Part shown: positions 57,153 through 64,000 of the stretch, piece by piece
Layout: every line of letters begins with the position of its first letter
Numbering within the stretch: position 1 is the first letter of the stretch
From: Mycolicibacterium sp. S2-37
GTDB lineage: Bacteria; Actinomycetota; Actinomycetes; Mycobacteriales; Mycobacteriaceae
Length of the DNA stretch: 64,000 nucleotides
NCBI RefSeq assembly: GCF_017352375.1
Contig: NZ_JAFEVR010000005.1
Span: 1 to 64,000, forward strand
Reading direction: 5' to 3'
Position numbers and translations under genes: made by a program
The notes under the pieces: model-generated
What the model saw: the letters and a program-made list of their open reading frames with translations, nothing else
The model's database searches: none
Told to the model about the DNA's origin: nothing

Positions 57153-57803
57153 ATGCCAGGACGACCGCCTCGGAGTACCCGCCGGACCCCCCGGCAGGAG
57201 CGATCGCGCGCGATGGTGGATCGCATCCTCGACGCCGGGCAGGAGATGCTGATCGCGCACGGATACGACGGCGCCTCGACCAACCGCATCGCGGCAGCCG
57301 CCGGCGTCAGCCCGGGTTCGCTCTACCAGTATTTTCCGAACAAGGAGGCCATCGCCGGTGCGGTCATCGACCGCTATAGCGACCAGCTGGCGGCCAGGGT
57401 GGCGGCGAGGGTGTCCGAACGCTTGGACCAGCCCGCCCCCGATTACGTCCGCGAGTCCATCGCCGCGCTGCTCGACGCCCTCGACGTGCACCCCGAGTTC
57501 CTGCGTGCGGTGGTGGAACACACGCCCCGGCTGGGATCGGAAACCAAACTGCTCGCGTTCGAGCAGCGGATCGGGGAGCTCACGGTGGCCTATCTGACGA
57601 TCAACAGGAGCCTGGTCCGGCCAGGCGTCACGTTCGACACCGCGGCTTGGCTGCTGGTGCGCATGGTCGAACACCTCTGCGTGCGGTACATCCTCGACCA
57701 GCCACCCATCGACCGTGACACCTTCGTCGACGAGGTCACCGTGATGGCATTGAACTTCCTGCGGCGGTGGCCGGAGTCGGCGTCAGAGGGCGAGGTCCTC
57801 TGA
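57153..57803 (+). CDS. TetR-family regulator
   Basis: The 216-residue protein has a basic N-terminus and the TetR helix-turn-helix (TNRIAAAAGVSPGSLYQYFP) at about residues 45-65, with a variable ligand domain. It is a candidate to bind the GAGAAT-N3-ATTCTC sites of this island, as is the other TetR at 61.4 kb; the sequence does not decide. Two ATTCGC direct repeats (57131-57147 region) lie just upstream and may be its own control site. The end overlaps the convergent SDR by 21 bp. Confidence 0.9.
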   Translation: MPGRPPRSTRRTPRQERSRAMVDRILDAGQEMLIAHGYDGASTNRIAAAAGVSPGSLYQYFPNKEAIAGAVIDRYSDQLAARVAARVSERLDQPAPDYVRESIAALLDALDVHPEFLRAVVEHTPRLGSETKLLAFEQRIGELTVAYLTINRSLVRPGVTFDTAAWLLVRMVEHLCVRYILDQPPIDRDTFVDEVTVMALNFLRRWPESASEGEVL

Positions 57804-58526
57804 GCGCTGGATCGTGCCGGTCACCCCACGTCCGTCCTGCTGCGCCAACAGGACGGATGCGCGCGCCATCGCCTCGGGGGGCTCGACCATCTCCGGCGGG
57901 ATCTCCACGCCACCGCCGCCGGCCTGCCAGCCCTCGGTCAGCACGACGCGGGAGGGGCTCAGGCAGTTGACCGCGATGTTGTCGGCGCGAAGATCGGCGG
58001 CCAGCCCGAGATAGAGCCGCTCGGCGGCGGCCTTGGAGACCCAGTAGGCGTTCGATCCGTGCTCGGTCATCGTGACGCCGGTGGTGGTCACCGCGATCAG
58101 CGATCCGCCGCCGCGGGCGCGCACGTGCGGAATGACCGCCTTGGTGACCAGGAAGACCCCGGTCAGATTGACGTCGAGGCACAGCTGCCAGCGTTTCAGC
58201 GGAGTCGACTCGATCGGCCCCAGCCACAGCACCCCGGCGTTGGCGACGAGGATGTCGATCCCGCCGAACTCCGAGACCGTAGCCGCGACAGCAGATTCCA
58301 CTGAATCCTCACTGGTGACGTCGCATGCCACGGGTAGCGCGCGGCCCCCCGTCGCGGAGATCGAGGCGGCCACCGACCCGATCGTGCCGGGCAGCCGCGT
58401 CTCGACCTCTGAGCGGGCGGCCACGGTGACGGCGGCACCCTCGGACGCGAGCGCGCGGGCGACCGTCGCGCCGATGCCGCGGCTGGCGCCGGCGACGAAC
58501 GCGACCCGCCCGGTCAGCGAACTCAT
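57783..58526 (-). CDS. SDR oxidoreductase
   Basis: The 247-residue protein has the cofactor loop VAGASRGIGATVARAL, LVANAGVLWLG and the Tyr-Lys pair in NAYWVSKAAAE. The usual catalytic Ser lies in an SS(x)xG segment; here it reads VTTTGVT, so Thr may take its place. Its ATG overlaps the stop of the preceding SDR gene (ATGA), making a two-gene operon under the operator at 59.3 kb. The substrate is unknown. Confidence 0.85.
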   Translation of the reverse strand: MSSLTGRVAFVAGASRGIGATVARALASEGAAVTVAARSEVETRLPGTIGSVAASISATGGRALPVACDVTSEDSVESAVAATVSEFGGIDILVANAGVLWLGPIESTPLKRWQLCLDVNLTGVFLVTKAVIPHVRARGGGSLIAVTTTGVTMTEHGSNAYWVSKAAAERLYLGLAADLRADNIAVNCLSPSRVVLTEGWQAGGGGVEIPPEMVEPPEAMARASVLLAQQDGRGVTGTIQRSEDLAL

Positions 58527-59287
58527 TTGGGCGGGAACCGAAGTGCTCCGTCGAGGCGGATGATCTCACCGTTGAGGTAGTCGTTCTCGACGATGCTCTG
58601 CGCGAGCCGCGCGTACTCCGTCGAGCGGCCCATGCGCTTGGGGAACGGCACCTGCGGACCCCAGTACTGCTCGAGCTGGTCGGCGGCCTTGCCGTACGCG
58701 GGGGTGTTGATGGTCCCCGGCGCGATCGTCACCACGCGAATCCCCAACGGCGACAGATCACGCGCGGCGACCAGCGTCATACCGAGCACGCCGCCCTTCG
58801 CCGCGGAATAGGGGAGTTGGCCGATCTGTCCCTCGTAACCGGCGATCGACGCGGTGTTGATGATGACGCCGCGTGCACCCTCGTCCAGGGGATCGGTCGT
58901 GGCGATCGCGGCCGCCGACAGCCGCATGACGTTGAACACCGCGGTCAGATAGAACTCGATCGTCTTCTTGAAGCCGTCGAGGTCCAGTGGCGTTCCGTCC
59001 TTGCCGATCAGCCGGCCGCCGCTGGCGGGACCGCCGTGGGTGTCCACCGAGATCCGCAACGGGGCCAGCGACTGCGCCTCGGCGATCGCGGCGTTGACCG
59101 ATTCCTCCGAGGTGGCGTCGGTGCGGACGTAGCGCACCCCGAGTTCCTTCTCGAGATCGGCGCCCTTCTCGTCAGCCAGGTCGGCGACCACGACCTTCGC
59201 GCCCGCGTCGTGCAGGCGGCGCACTGTGGCCTCACCGAGTCCGCCGGCACCGCCGACGACAAGTGCCGAACTGCCGACGATCTGCAT
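58523..59287 (-). CDS. 3-hydroxyacyl-CoA dehydrogenase type II-like SDR
   Basis: The 254-residue SDR resembles HSD10/type II hydroxyacyl-CoA dehydrogenase: VVGGAGGLGEATVRRLHDAG, VVVADLADEKG (Asp favours NAD), NTASIAGYEGQIGQLPYSAAKGG with Ser, Tyr and Lys, and PGTINTPAYG. It should oxidise the 3-hydroxyacyl-CoA produced by the hydratase. The ATG at 59287 has an AAGGGG site; the palindromic operator lies 36 bases upstream. Confidence 0.9.
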   Translation of the reverse strand: MQIVGSSALVVGGAGGLGEATVRRLHDAGAKVVVADLADEKGADLEKELGVRYVRTDATSEESVNAAIAEAQSLAPLRISVDTHGGPASGGRLIGKDGTPLDLDGFKKTIEFYLTAVFNVMRLSAAAIATTDPLDEGARGVIINTASIAGYEGQIGQLPYSAAKGGVLGMTLVAARDLSPLGIRVVTIAPGTINTPAYGKAADQLEQYWGPQVPFPKRMGRSTEYARLAQSIVENDYLNGEIIRLDGALRFPPK

Positions 59288-59322
59288 GTGGTTCCCCTTC
59301 TTGCGACGGTCACTCTCGGTTT

Positions 59323-59341
59323 GCGAGAATAACATTCTCGC
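59323..59341. promoter_or_regulatory. Palindromic operator GCGAGAAT-AAC-ATTCTCGC
   Basis: A perfect 8-bp inverted repeat with a 3-base spacer lies between the divergent SDR and thiolase genes. Its core GAGAAT-N3-ATTCTC is the same as at 50237-50253. On the plus strand TAACAT (59330-59335) and on the minus strand TATTCT fall inside the palindrome as possible -10 boxes, so one bound dimer could control both directions. Confidence 0.7.
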
Positions 59342-59365
59342 CCGTATGTGGAACGGAGTTCATTC

Positions 59366-60517
59366 ATGCCCGAAGCCGTCATCGTCTCGGCGTTGCGCAC
59401 CCCCATCGGCACCGCGATGAAGGGGACGTTGCGCGACACCGACGCCTATCGGCTGGCCGAGCACGTCGTCGGCGCCGCTGCCGAAGGCCTCGATGCGGCG
59501 CAGGTCGACGACGTGGTGCTGGGGGAGGGGCTGTACGGCGGCGGCGTCATCGCTCGCCACGCCGCCATCACCGCCGGGCTCACCACCGTGCCGGGCCTGT
59601 CGAACAACCGGCACTGCGCGGCCGGCCAGGCCGCAGTGCAGAGTGCGGCGGCGGCCATCCGGGCGGGGATGGATCAGCTCGTCATCGCCGGCGGGGTGAA
59701 CTCCGCATCCACCACGCCGCGATTCACGCGGCGGGCCAGCAGCGCCAAGGACGCCGCAATGCTCGACTGGTTCCCGCCCACGCATCCCGACCGGGCCGAC
59801 GCGCCGAACATGGACATGTCCATCACCGTCGGCTGGAACGCCGCGGTGCGTGCCGGCGTCAGCCGCGAGGAGATGGACCAGTGGGCGCTCGGCTCGCACC
59901 GCAAGGCCGTGCGGGCCATCGACGAGGGCCGCTTCACCGACGAGATCGCCCCGATCGACACACCGCACGGACTGTTCGACACCGACGAGCACCCGCGCCG
60001 CGACACCAGCATCGAGAAGCTCGCGGCGCTCAAGCCGCTGCACCCCGAGATCGAGGGCTTCTCGATCACCGCCGGCAACGCCTGCGGCGCCAATGACGGT
60101 GCGGCCGTGCTCACCCTGGCCAGCGACCGGCTCGGGCTGCCCGGTCTGGCGACGGTCAGGTCCTGGGCGTCGGTGGGCGTCGACCCGGCCTTCACCGGAC
60201 TGGCGCCGGTCGAGGCGATCCCCAAAGCGCTCAAGCGTGCCGGTCTGTCCATATCCGAGGTCGACCTGTTCGAGATCAACGAGGCGTTCGCGGCGATGTG
60301 CGTGGCGACGGTCAAGATGCTCGTCATCGATCCCGACAAGGTGAACGTCAGCGGCAGCGGGTGCTCGCTCGGGCATCCCGTCGCGGCCACCGGGGCGCGG
60401 ATGCTGGTGACCCTGGTCCACGAACTGCGCCGCCGCGGCGGCGGAATCGGCGTCGCGGCGATGTGTGCGGGCGGCGGTATGGGCTCGGCGACCGTCATCG
60501 AGGTCCCGGCACCCTAG
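59366..60517 (+). CDS. Thiolase (acetyl-CoA acyltransferase)
   Basis: The 383-residue thiolase has the nucleophile Cys in NNRHCAAGQAAVQ, EINEAFAAMCVA, GHPVAATGAR and the second Cys in AAMCAGGGMGSA. It should perform the final cleavage of the beta-oxidation round. The ATG at 59366 has a GGAG site and follows the palindromic operator by 24 bases. The meaB gene starts 37 bases after its stop. Confidence 0.92.
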   Translation: MPEAVIVSALRTPIGTAMKGTLRDTDAYRLAEHVVGAAAEGLDAAQVDDVVLGEGLYGGGVIARHAAITAGLTTVPGLSNNRHCAAGQAAVQSAAAAIRAGMDQLVIAGGVNSASTTPRFTRRASSAKDAAMLDWFPPTHPDRADAPNMDMSITVGWNAAVRAGVSREEMDQWALGSHRKAVRAIDEGRFTDEIAPIDTPHGLFDTDEHPRRDTSIEKLAALKPLHPEIEGFSITAGNACGANDGAAVLTLASDRLGLPGLATVRSWASVGVDPAFTGLAPVEAIPKALKRAGLSISEVDLFEINEAFAAMCVATVKMLVIDPDKVNVSGSGCSLGHPVAATGARMLVTLVHELRRRGGGIGVAAMCAGGGMGSATVIEVPAP

Positions 60518-60554
60518 GCTGACGGTCGATGCCCTCCGCTGACGGGTCGCGTCC

Positions 60555-61427
60555 ATGGACGTAGACGAACTGATCGCCGCCGCACGCAACGGCTCGACCC
60601 GCGCCGCGGGACGCCTGCTGAGCCTGGTGGAGAGCTCCCGGCGGGACGAGGTACTGGCCGCGCTCGACGCGCACCAGGCGCGCGTCGTCGGCATCACCGG
60701 ACCCCCGGGGGCGGGCAAGTCCACCACGGTAGCGGCGCTGGTGACCGCCTACCGGCAGCGCGGGCTGCGGGTGGCGGTACTGGCCGTCGATCCGTCGTCG
60801 CCCTACAGCGGTGGAGCGTTGCTCGGCGACCGCATCAGGATGGCCGCGCACATCAACGACCCCGACGTGCTGATCCGATCGGTGGCCACCCGCGGTCACC
60901 TCGGCGGGCTGGCGGCCGCCGTGCCCGCCGCGATCCGGCTGCTCGCGGCGTTGTCCTATGACATCGTCGTGCTCGAGACGGTCGGGGTGGGTCAGTCCGA
61001 GATCGAGATCGCCGCGCTCGCCGATCCCACCGTGGTGGTGCTCAATCCCGGTGCCGGAGACGCGGTCCAGGCCGCGAAGGCCGGCCTGCTCGAGGTCGCC
61101 GACGTGGTGGTGGTGAACAAGGCCGACCGCGAGGGCGCCGATCAGACCGTCCGGGACCTGCGGGGAGAGGTCGGTGTCCCGATCCTCAAACTCGTTGCCG
61201 CGCAAGGGGAAGGAGTGGCCGAGTTGGTGGCCGCGATCGACGCCCACCACCGCACCGACACCGCCGAGCGGCGCGTCGCGCGGGCGCGGACCCAGATCCT
61301 GTCGTTGGCGCACACCCTGCTGCGCACGCACCCCGACCTCGACCGGCTGGCCGGGGTCGTCGCGGACGGCCGAGGGGACCCCTACACCGCAGCCGAGCAG
61401 CTGTTCGCCGCCCCCACCGAGTCCTGA
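60555..61427 (+). CDS. MeaB/ArgK-type GTPase chaperone of the B12 mutase
   Basis: The 290-residue G3E GTPase shows Walker A in GITGPPGAGKST, DPSSPYSGGALLGDRIRM, the ETVGVGQSE switch region and the guanine-binding NKAD. MeaB-type proteins load and protect the adenosylcobalamin of acyl-CoA mutases. It lies 13 kb from the mutase genes but in the same operator-marked island, downstream of the thiolase, so it probably serves that mutase. At 290 residues it is a little shorter than usual (about 320-330). Confidence 0.92.
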   Translation: MDVDELIAAARNGSTRAAGRLLSLVESSRRDEVLAALDAHQARVVGITGPPGAGKSTTVAALVTAYRQRGLRVAVLAVDPSSPYSGGALLGDRIRMAAHINDPDVLIRSVATRGHLGGLAAAVPAAIRLLAALSYDIVVLETVGVGQSEIEIAALADPTVVVLNPGAGDAVQAAKAGLLEVADVVVVNKADREGADQTVRDLRGEVGVPILKLVAAQGEGVAELVAAIDAHHRTDTAERRVARARTQILSLAHTLLRTHPDLDRLAGVVADGRGDPYTAAEQLFAAPTES

Positions 61428-61428
61428 C

Positions 61429-62013
61429 TCAGCCGGGCAGCGCGACGATGCGCCGCATCGTGCGCAGCAGTTCGTGGCGCAGGCTGTCGTCGTCCACGTC
61501 GGCGACCAACGGGTGCATCACTGCCACGCTGATGACCCCGGACAGCATCGCCGCGTGCACCCGCGCTCTCGGACCGGTCTCCTCGCCGAGCATGGCGGTG
61601 TAGAGGCGGTCGATGAACTGCTGGAACGGTTGATGTTCGGCCAGCATCCGGATGATGACCGGATCGAACTGCAGCACGCTGACCATCCGTCTGCGCTCGA
61701 CGGCCAGTTCCACCACGCGAATCAGCAGGAGTTCGCGAGCCGCGGTGCGGTCCGGTTCGGCCTCGGCCGCCTCGAGCGCCTCCTCCAGCCAGCCCAACTC
61801 CCGTTCGGTCAGCGCGATGACTATCGCGTCCTTGGTCTTGAACTGGTGGTAGACAGCGGCTTTGGTGACGCCGATGCGGTCGGCGATCATCTGCAGGGAG
61901 GTTCCGCTGACGCCGTGTTCGGCGATCAGATCGAGCGCGGCGTCGAGGACACGCAGTTGCGCGGCGCTGCGCCGGATGTCGGAGAATCGCTGAAGAGGTG
62001 CTGCTGGGACCAC
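61429..62013 (-). CDS. TetR-family regulator
   Basis: The 194-residue protein has a TetR helix-turn-helix (LQMIADRIGVTKAAVYHQFK) near residues 40-60 and a C-terminal helical ligand domain. It converges on meaB with 1 base between stops, and follows the FAD-dehydrogenase gene divergently-read promoter region by sharing its strand. It is one of two TetR candidates for the island's palindromes. The start is GTG at 62013. Confidence 0.9.
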   Translation of the reverse strand: MVPAAPLQRFSDIRRSAAQLRVLDAALDLIAEHGVSGTSLQMIADRIGVTKAAVYHQFKTKDAIVIALTERELGWLEEALEAAEAEPDRTAARELLLIRVVELAVERRRMVSVLQFDPVIIRMLAEHQPFQQFIDRLYTAMLGEETGPRARVHAAMLSGVISVAVMHPLVADVDDDSLRHELLRTMRRIVALPG

Positions 62014-62042
62014 GCGCCCACACTAGCCGCGCGGCTATCGCT

Positions 62043-63668
62043 TCAGAACGGCAGCGATCGACCGGTGGCGGCGGCGTGGCCGGCCCGTACTCCGAACACC
62101 ATCGCCGGCCCGAGCGTGCCGCCGGCGCCGCCGTACGCCTTGCCGGTCGCGCCCGCCATCGCATTGCCCGCCGCGTAGAGGCCGGGGATGGGCGTCCCGG
62201 AGACATGCAGCACCCGGCCGTCGCGGTCGGTGCGCGGCCCGCCCTTGGTTCCCATCGCCCCGATCGACACCGGCACGGCGTAATAGGGTGCCGTGTCGAT
62301 CGGACCGAGAGTCTGCAGTGCGGGGGAGGCCGCGTGCGGATCGCCCCAGTAGCCGTCGTAGGCACTCGCACCGCGGCCGAAGTCCGGGTCCCGTTCCTCG
62401 GCGACGTGGCTGTTCCAGCTCTCCAGCGTGCGGGCCAGGCCGGCGGCGTCGATGCCGGTCTTCTCGCCGAGCTCCTCGAGGTCGGCGGAGGCGCAGAACC
62501 AGTCGGGCACCGGCCCGTCGGGGTCCACCCCGAGGAACCCGTAGTGCTTGAGGTGCAGGGAGTCGAAGACGATCCAGGCGGGGTCGTTGACGTAACCGAG
62601 TTTGGGGTCCAGGTACTGGAAGGCGCCTGCCATCGAGTTGTACTCGCCGGCCTCGTTGAGGAACCGCCTGCCCGCCCGGTTGACGATGATGCTGCGCGGC
62701 CGGGTGCGCTCCAGGCGCACGCTGCGGCTGCGCGGATGGCCGTCGATCGTGTCGCCGGGGATCTGCACGATCGGCACCCACCAGGCCTCGCCCATGTTGG
62801 CCAGGTCGGCGCCGTGCGCCATCGCCATGCGCAGACCGTCGCCGGTGTTGTTGGGCGGCGAGACCGCTCCCCGCATCGGTCCGCGCAGAAATGCCTCGAC
62901 CAGACCGGCGTCCCATTCGAAGCCGCCCGTGCCGAGCACCACCGCGCGGTGGGCACGGACGCGGATCGGCTTGCCGTCGACATCGATTCGCACACCGACG
63001 ATCCGCCCGTCCTCGGCGACCAGCTCGCGCGCCCGTGCGTCGGTGTGCGGGGCGACGCCGGCATCGAGCAGCCCTTTGAGCAGGCCGGCGATGAGCGCGG
63101 TGCCCGCGACGCACAGCTCGGCGTCGGGGTCGATGTCGTCCGGCGCGGCGGCGAAGATCCGCGCCCGGGTCTCGGCGTCGATGCCCACGTTGCTGAAATC
63201 GGGCGGGAACGAGGTGATCCGGTCGTGCCACGCTCCGAGCTTCTTCAGATCGAACGGCGCCGCGGACAGTGAGCGCCCACCGCCGGGCCTGCCGCCGGGG
63301 AGTTCCGGCTTGTAGTCCGGGAAACCCTCGGCCACAGCGAATCTGAGGTCGCTGTGGGCTTCGACGAATTCCAGCATGACCGGTCCGGTGCGGACGAAGG
63401 TCTCCACCAGGTCGTCGTCCATCACGCCGAGGGACTGAGCCTGCAGATACGCCAGCGCGTCTTCGACGGGCAGCGGCCCGGCGGGGTTGCGGTCGTGCGC
63501 GGGAACCCAGACGATGCCGCCGGACACGGCCGTGGTCCCGCCGACCGTCGCGGCCTTCTCGTACACCTCCACCGCGGCGCCGTTCACCGCAGCGGCCAGG
63601 GCCGCGGCCAGTCCGGCGCCTCCGGTGCCCAGTACGACGACGTCGGTCTCGTGGTCCCAGCTGCCCAT
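62043..63668 (-). CDS. FAD-dependent dehydrogenase, 3-ketosteroid-delta1-dehydrogenase-like
   Basis: The 541-residue flavoprotein of the fumarate reductase/KstD group has the FAD loop VLGTGGAGLAAALAAA, VGGTTAVSGGIVWVP, VVLGTGGFEWD, and the C-terminal GLYAAGNAMAGATGKAYGG. KstD members remove hydrogens from C1-C2 of 3-ketosteroids; related enzymes act on other cyclic ketones, so the substrate stays open. The ATG has a GGAGGA site. It is 25 bases downstream of the IclR gene's stop and likely in its operon. Confidence 0.87.
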   Translation of the reverse strand: MGSWDHETDVVVLGTGGAGLAAALAAAVNGAAVEVYEKAATVGGTTAVSGGIVWVPAHDRNPAGPLPVEDALAYLQAQSLGVMDDDLVETFVRTGPVMLEFVEAHSDLRFAVAEGFPDYKPELPGGRPGGGRSLSAAPFDLKKLGAWHDRITSFPPDFSNVGIDAETRARIFAAAPDDIDPDAELCVAGTALIAGLLKGLLDAGVAPHTDARARELVAEDGRIVGVRIDVDGKPIRVRAHRAVVLGTGGFEWDAGLVEAFLRGPMRGAVSPPNNTGDGLRMAMAHGADLANMGEAWWVPIVQIPGDTIDGHPRSRSVRLERTRPRSIIVNRAGRRFLNEAGEYNSMAGAFQYLDPKLGYVNDPAWIVFDSLHLKHYGFLGVDPDGPVPDWFCASADLEELGEKTGIDAAGLARTLESWNSHVAEERDPDFGRGASAYDGYWGDPHAASPALQTLGPIDTAPYYAVPVSIGAMGTKGGPRTDRDGRVLHVSGTPIPGLYAAGNAMAGATGKAYGGAGGTLGPAMVFGVRAGHAAATGRSLPF

Positions 63669-63693
63669 GGGCGTTCCTCCTCGAGCGGATCGA

Positions 63694-64000
63694 CTAGATG
63701 ATCGCGGCCAGTTCCTGAGCCGCTCGGATCACGGCGTCCCGGCCGCCGAGCACGACATCCTCCCGGTGGGAGATCAGGTTGATGCACGTCGGCGGTGACG
63801 GCGGCCGGCGCCGCACCGGGACGGCCAACCCGTAGGTGTTGGGTTCGACCTCGCCGTGGGTGATGATCCAGCCCTGTTCACGGGCCAGCGGCACCAAGTC
63901 GCGCTCGCCGGGCCGCGGGGGCATGCTCGCCAGCAGTGCGATCCCGGCGGCGCCGCGGTCGAGCGGATAGCGGCTGCCCTCGTGAAAGGACAGTTGATAG
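63694..64000 (-). CDS. IclR-family regulator, C-terminal part (cut by window end)
   Basis: The visible 101 residues are the C-terminus of an IclR effector domain: the family segment YPLDRGAAGIALLA is read at 63940-63985, followed by REQGWIITHGE and the usual final helix. The helix-turn-helix half lies beyond 64000. An internal ATG at 63924 is not the start. It probably controls the flavoprotein gene downstream. Confidence 0.85.
   Translation of the reverse strand, partial: YQLSFHEGSRYPLDRGAAGIALLASMPPRPGERDLVPLAREQGWIITHGEVEPNTYGLAVPVRRRPPSPPTCINLISHREDVVLGGRDAVIRAAQELAAII

Overview
The window is high-GC DNA from a fast-growing, environmental-type mycobacterium (Mycolicibacterium-like). Three things support this. 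The gene order follows the rrn to Rv1343c segment of Mycobacterium tuberculosis: 5S rRNA, ogt, alkA, adenylate cyclase, nucS, methylmalonyl-CoA epimerase, thiolase, thioredoxin-like, glgB, glgE, glgP, dinG, pncB, clpS, aosR-like, mec, cysO, cysM, rhomboid, murI, Rv1339-like, rph, rdgB, Rv1342c-like, lprD-like. There is an MspA-type porin and an F420-type oxidoreductase. Many genes have leaderless-looking starts. Genes are tightly packed, and no gene-free stretch exceeds 300 bases; the longest are the divergent glgE/glgP (about 240 bp) and SDR/mutase (about 210 bp) intervals.

Region 1 (1-35.6 kb) is the conserved core with a few additions. It starts with the 3' end of 5S rRNA and its terminator. 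A DNA-repair group follows (ogt, an Ada-AlkA fusion, nucS), then an orphan fatty-acyl-AMP ligase and a membrane adenylate cyclase. Next come the GlgE-pathway genes glgB, glgE and glgP. A virginiamycin-B-lyase-like gene, a porin and a lipoprotein protease sit between glgP and dinG. The mec-cysO-cysM cysteine pathway leads through a rhomboid protease to murI, a cAMP phosphodiesterase-type protein, rph and rdgB. An unusual protein joining an MFS exporter to a MarR-like DNA-binding domain is inserted after rdgB. tRNA-Leu(TAG), a DoxX protein and a DUF309 protein close the region.

Region 2 (35.6-43 kb) looks like a small accessory regulon: an MFS transporter, a LacI-type regulator, a cytochrome P450 and an APH/ecdysteroid-kinase-like phosphotransferase. 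The same CG-centred inverted repeat (CGCTTA-N6-TAAGC) lies upstream of both the transporter and the P450. Two further MFS transporters follow on the other strand.

Region 3 (43-64 kb) is an accessory acyl-CoA catabolic island. It holds two acyl-CoA ligases, a two-subunit B12-dependent acyl-CoA mutase with an altered active site, and the G-protein chaperone MeaB. It also holds an LLM flavin/F420 oxidoreductase, a family III CoA-transferase, a ferredoxin, a paired (probably heteromeric) acyl-CoA dehydrogenase, an enoyl-CoA hydratase, three SDRs and a thiolase. Two DUF2236 oxygenase-like proteins, two TetR regulators, a ketosteroid-dehydrogenase-like flavoprotein and a truncated IclR regulator complete it. 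Two perfect GAGAAT-N3-ATTCTC palindromes and two related imperfect sites, the latter inside a duplicated 29-bp element, mark the promoters of the mutase, ligase, ferredoxin, SDR and thiolase genes. This suggests one regulon of about 16 kb that combines a full beta-oxidation set with a carbon-skeleton rearrangement. It is the best candidate for an undescribed system here; its substrate cannot be read from the sequence.
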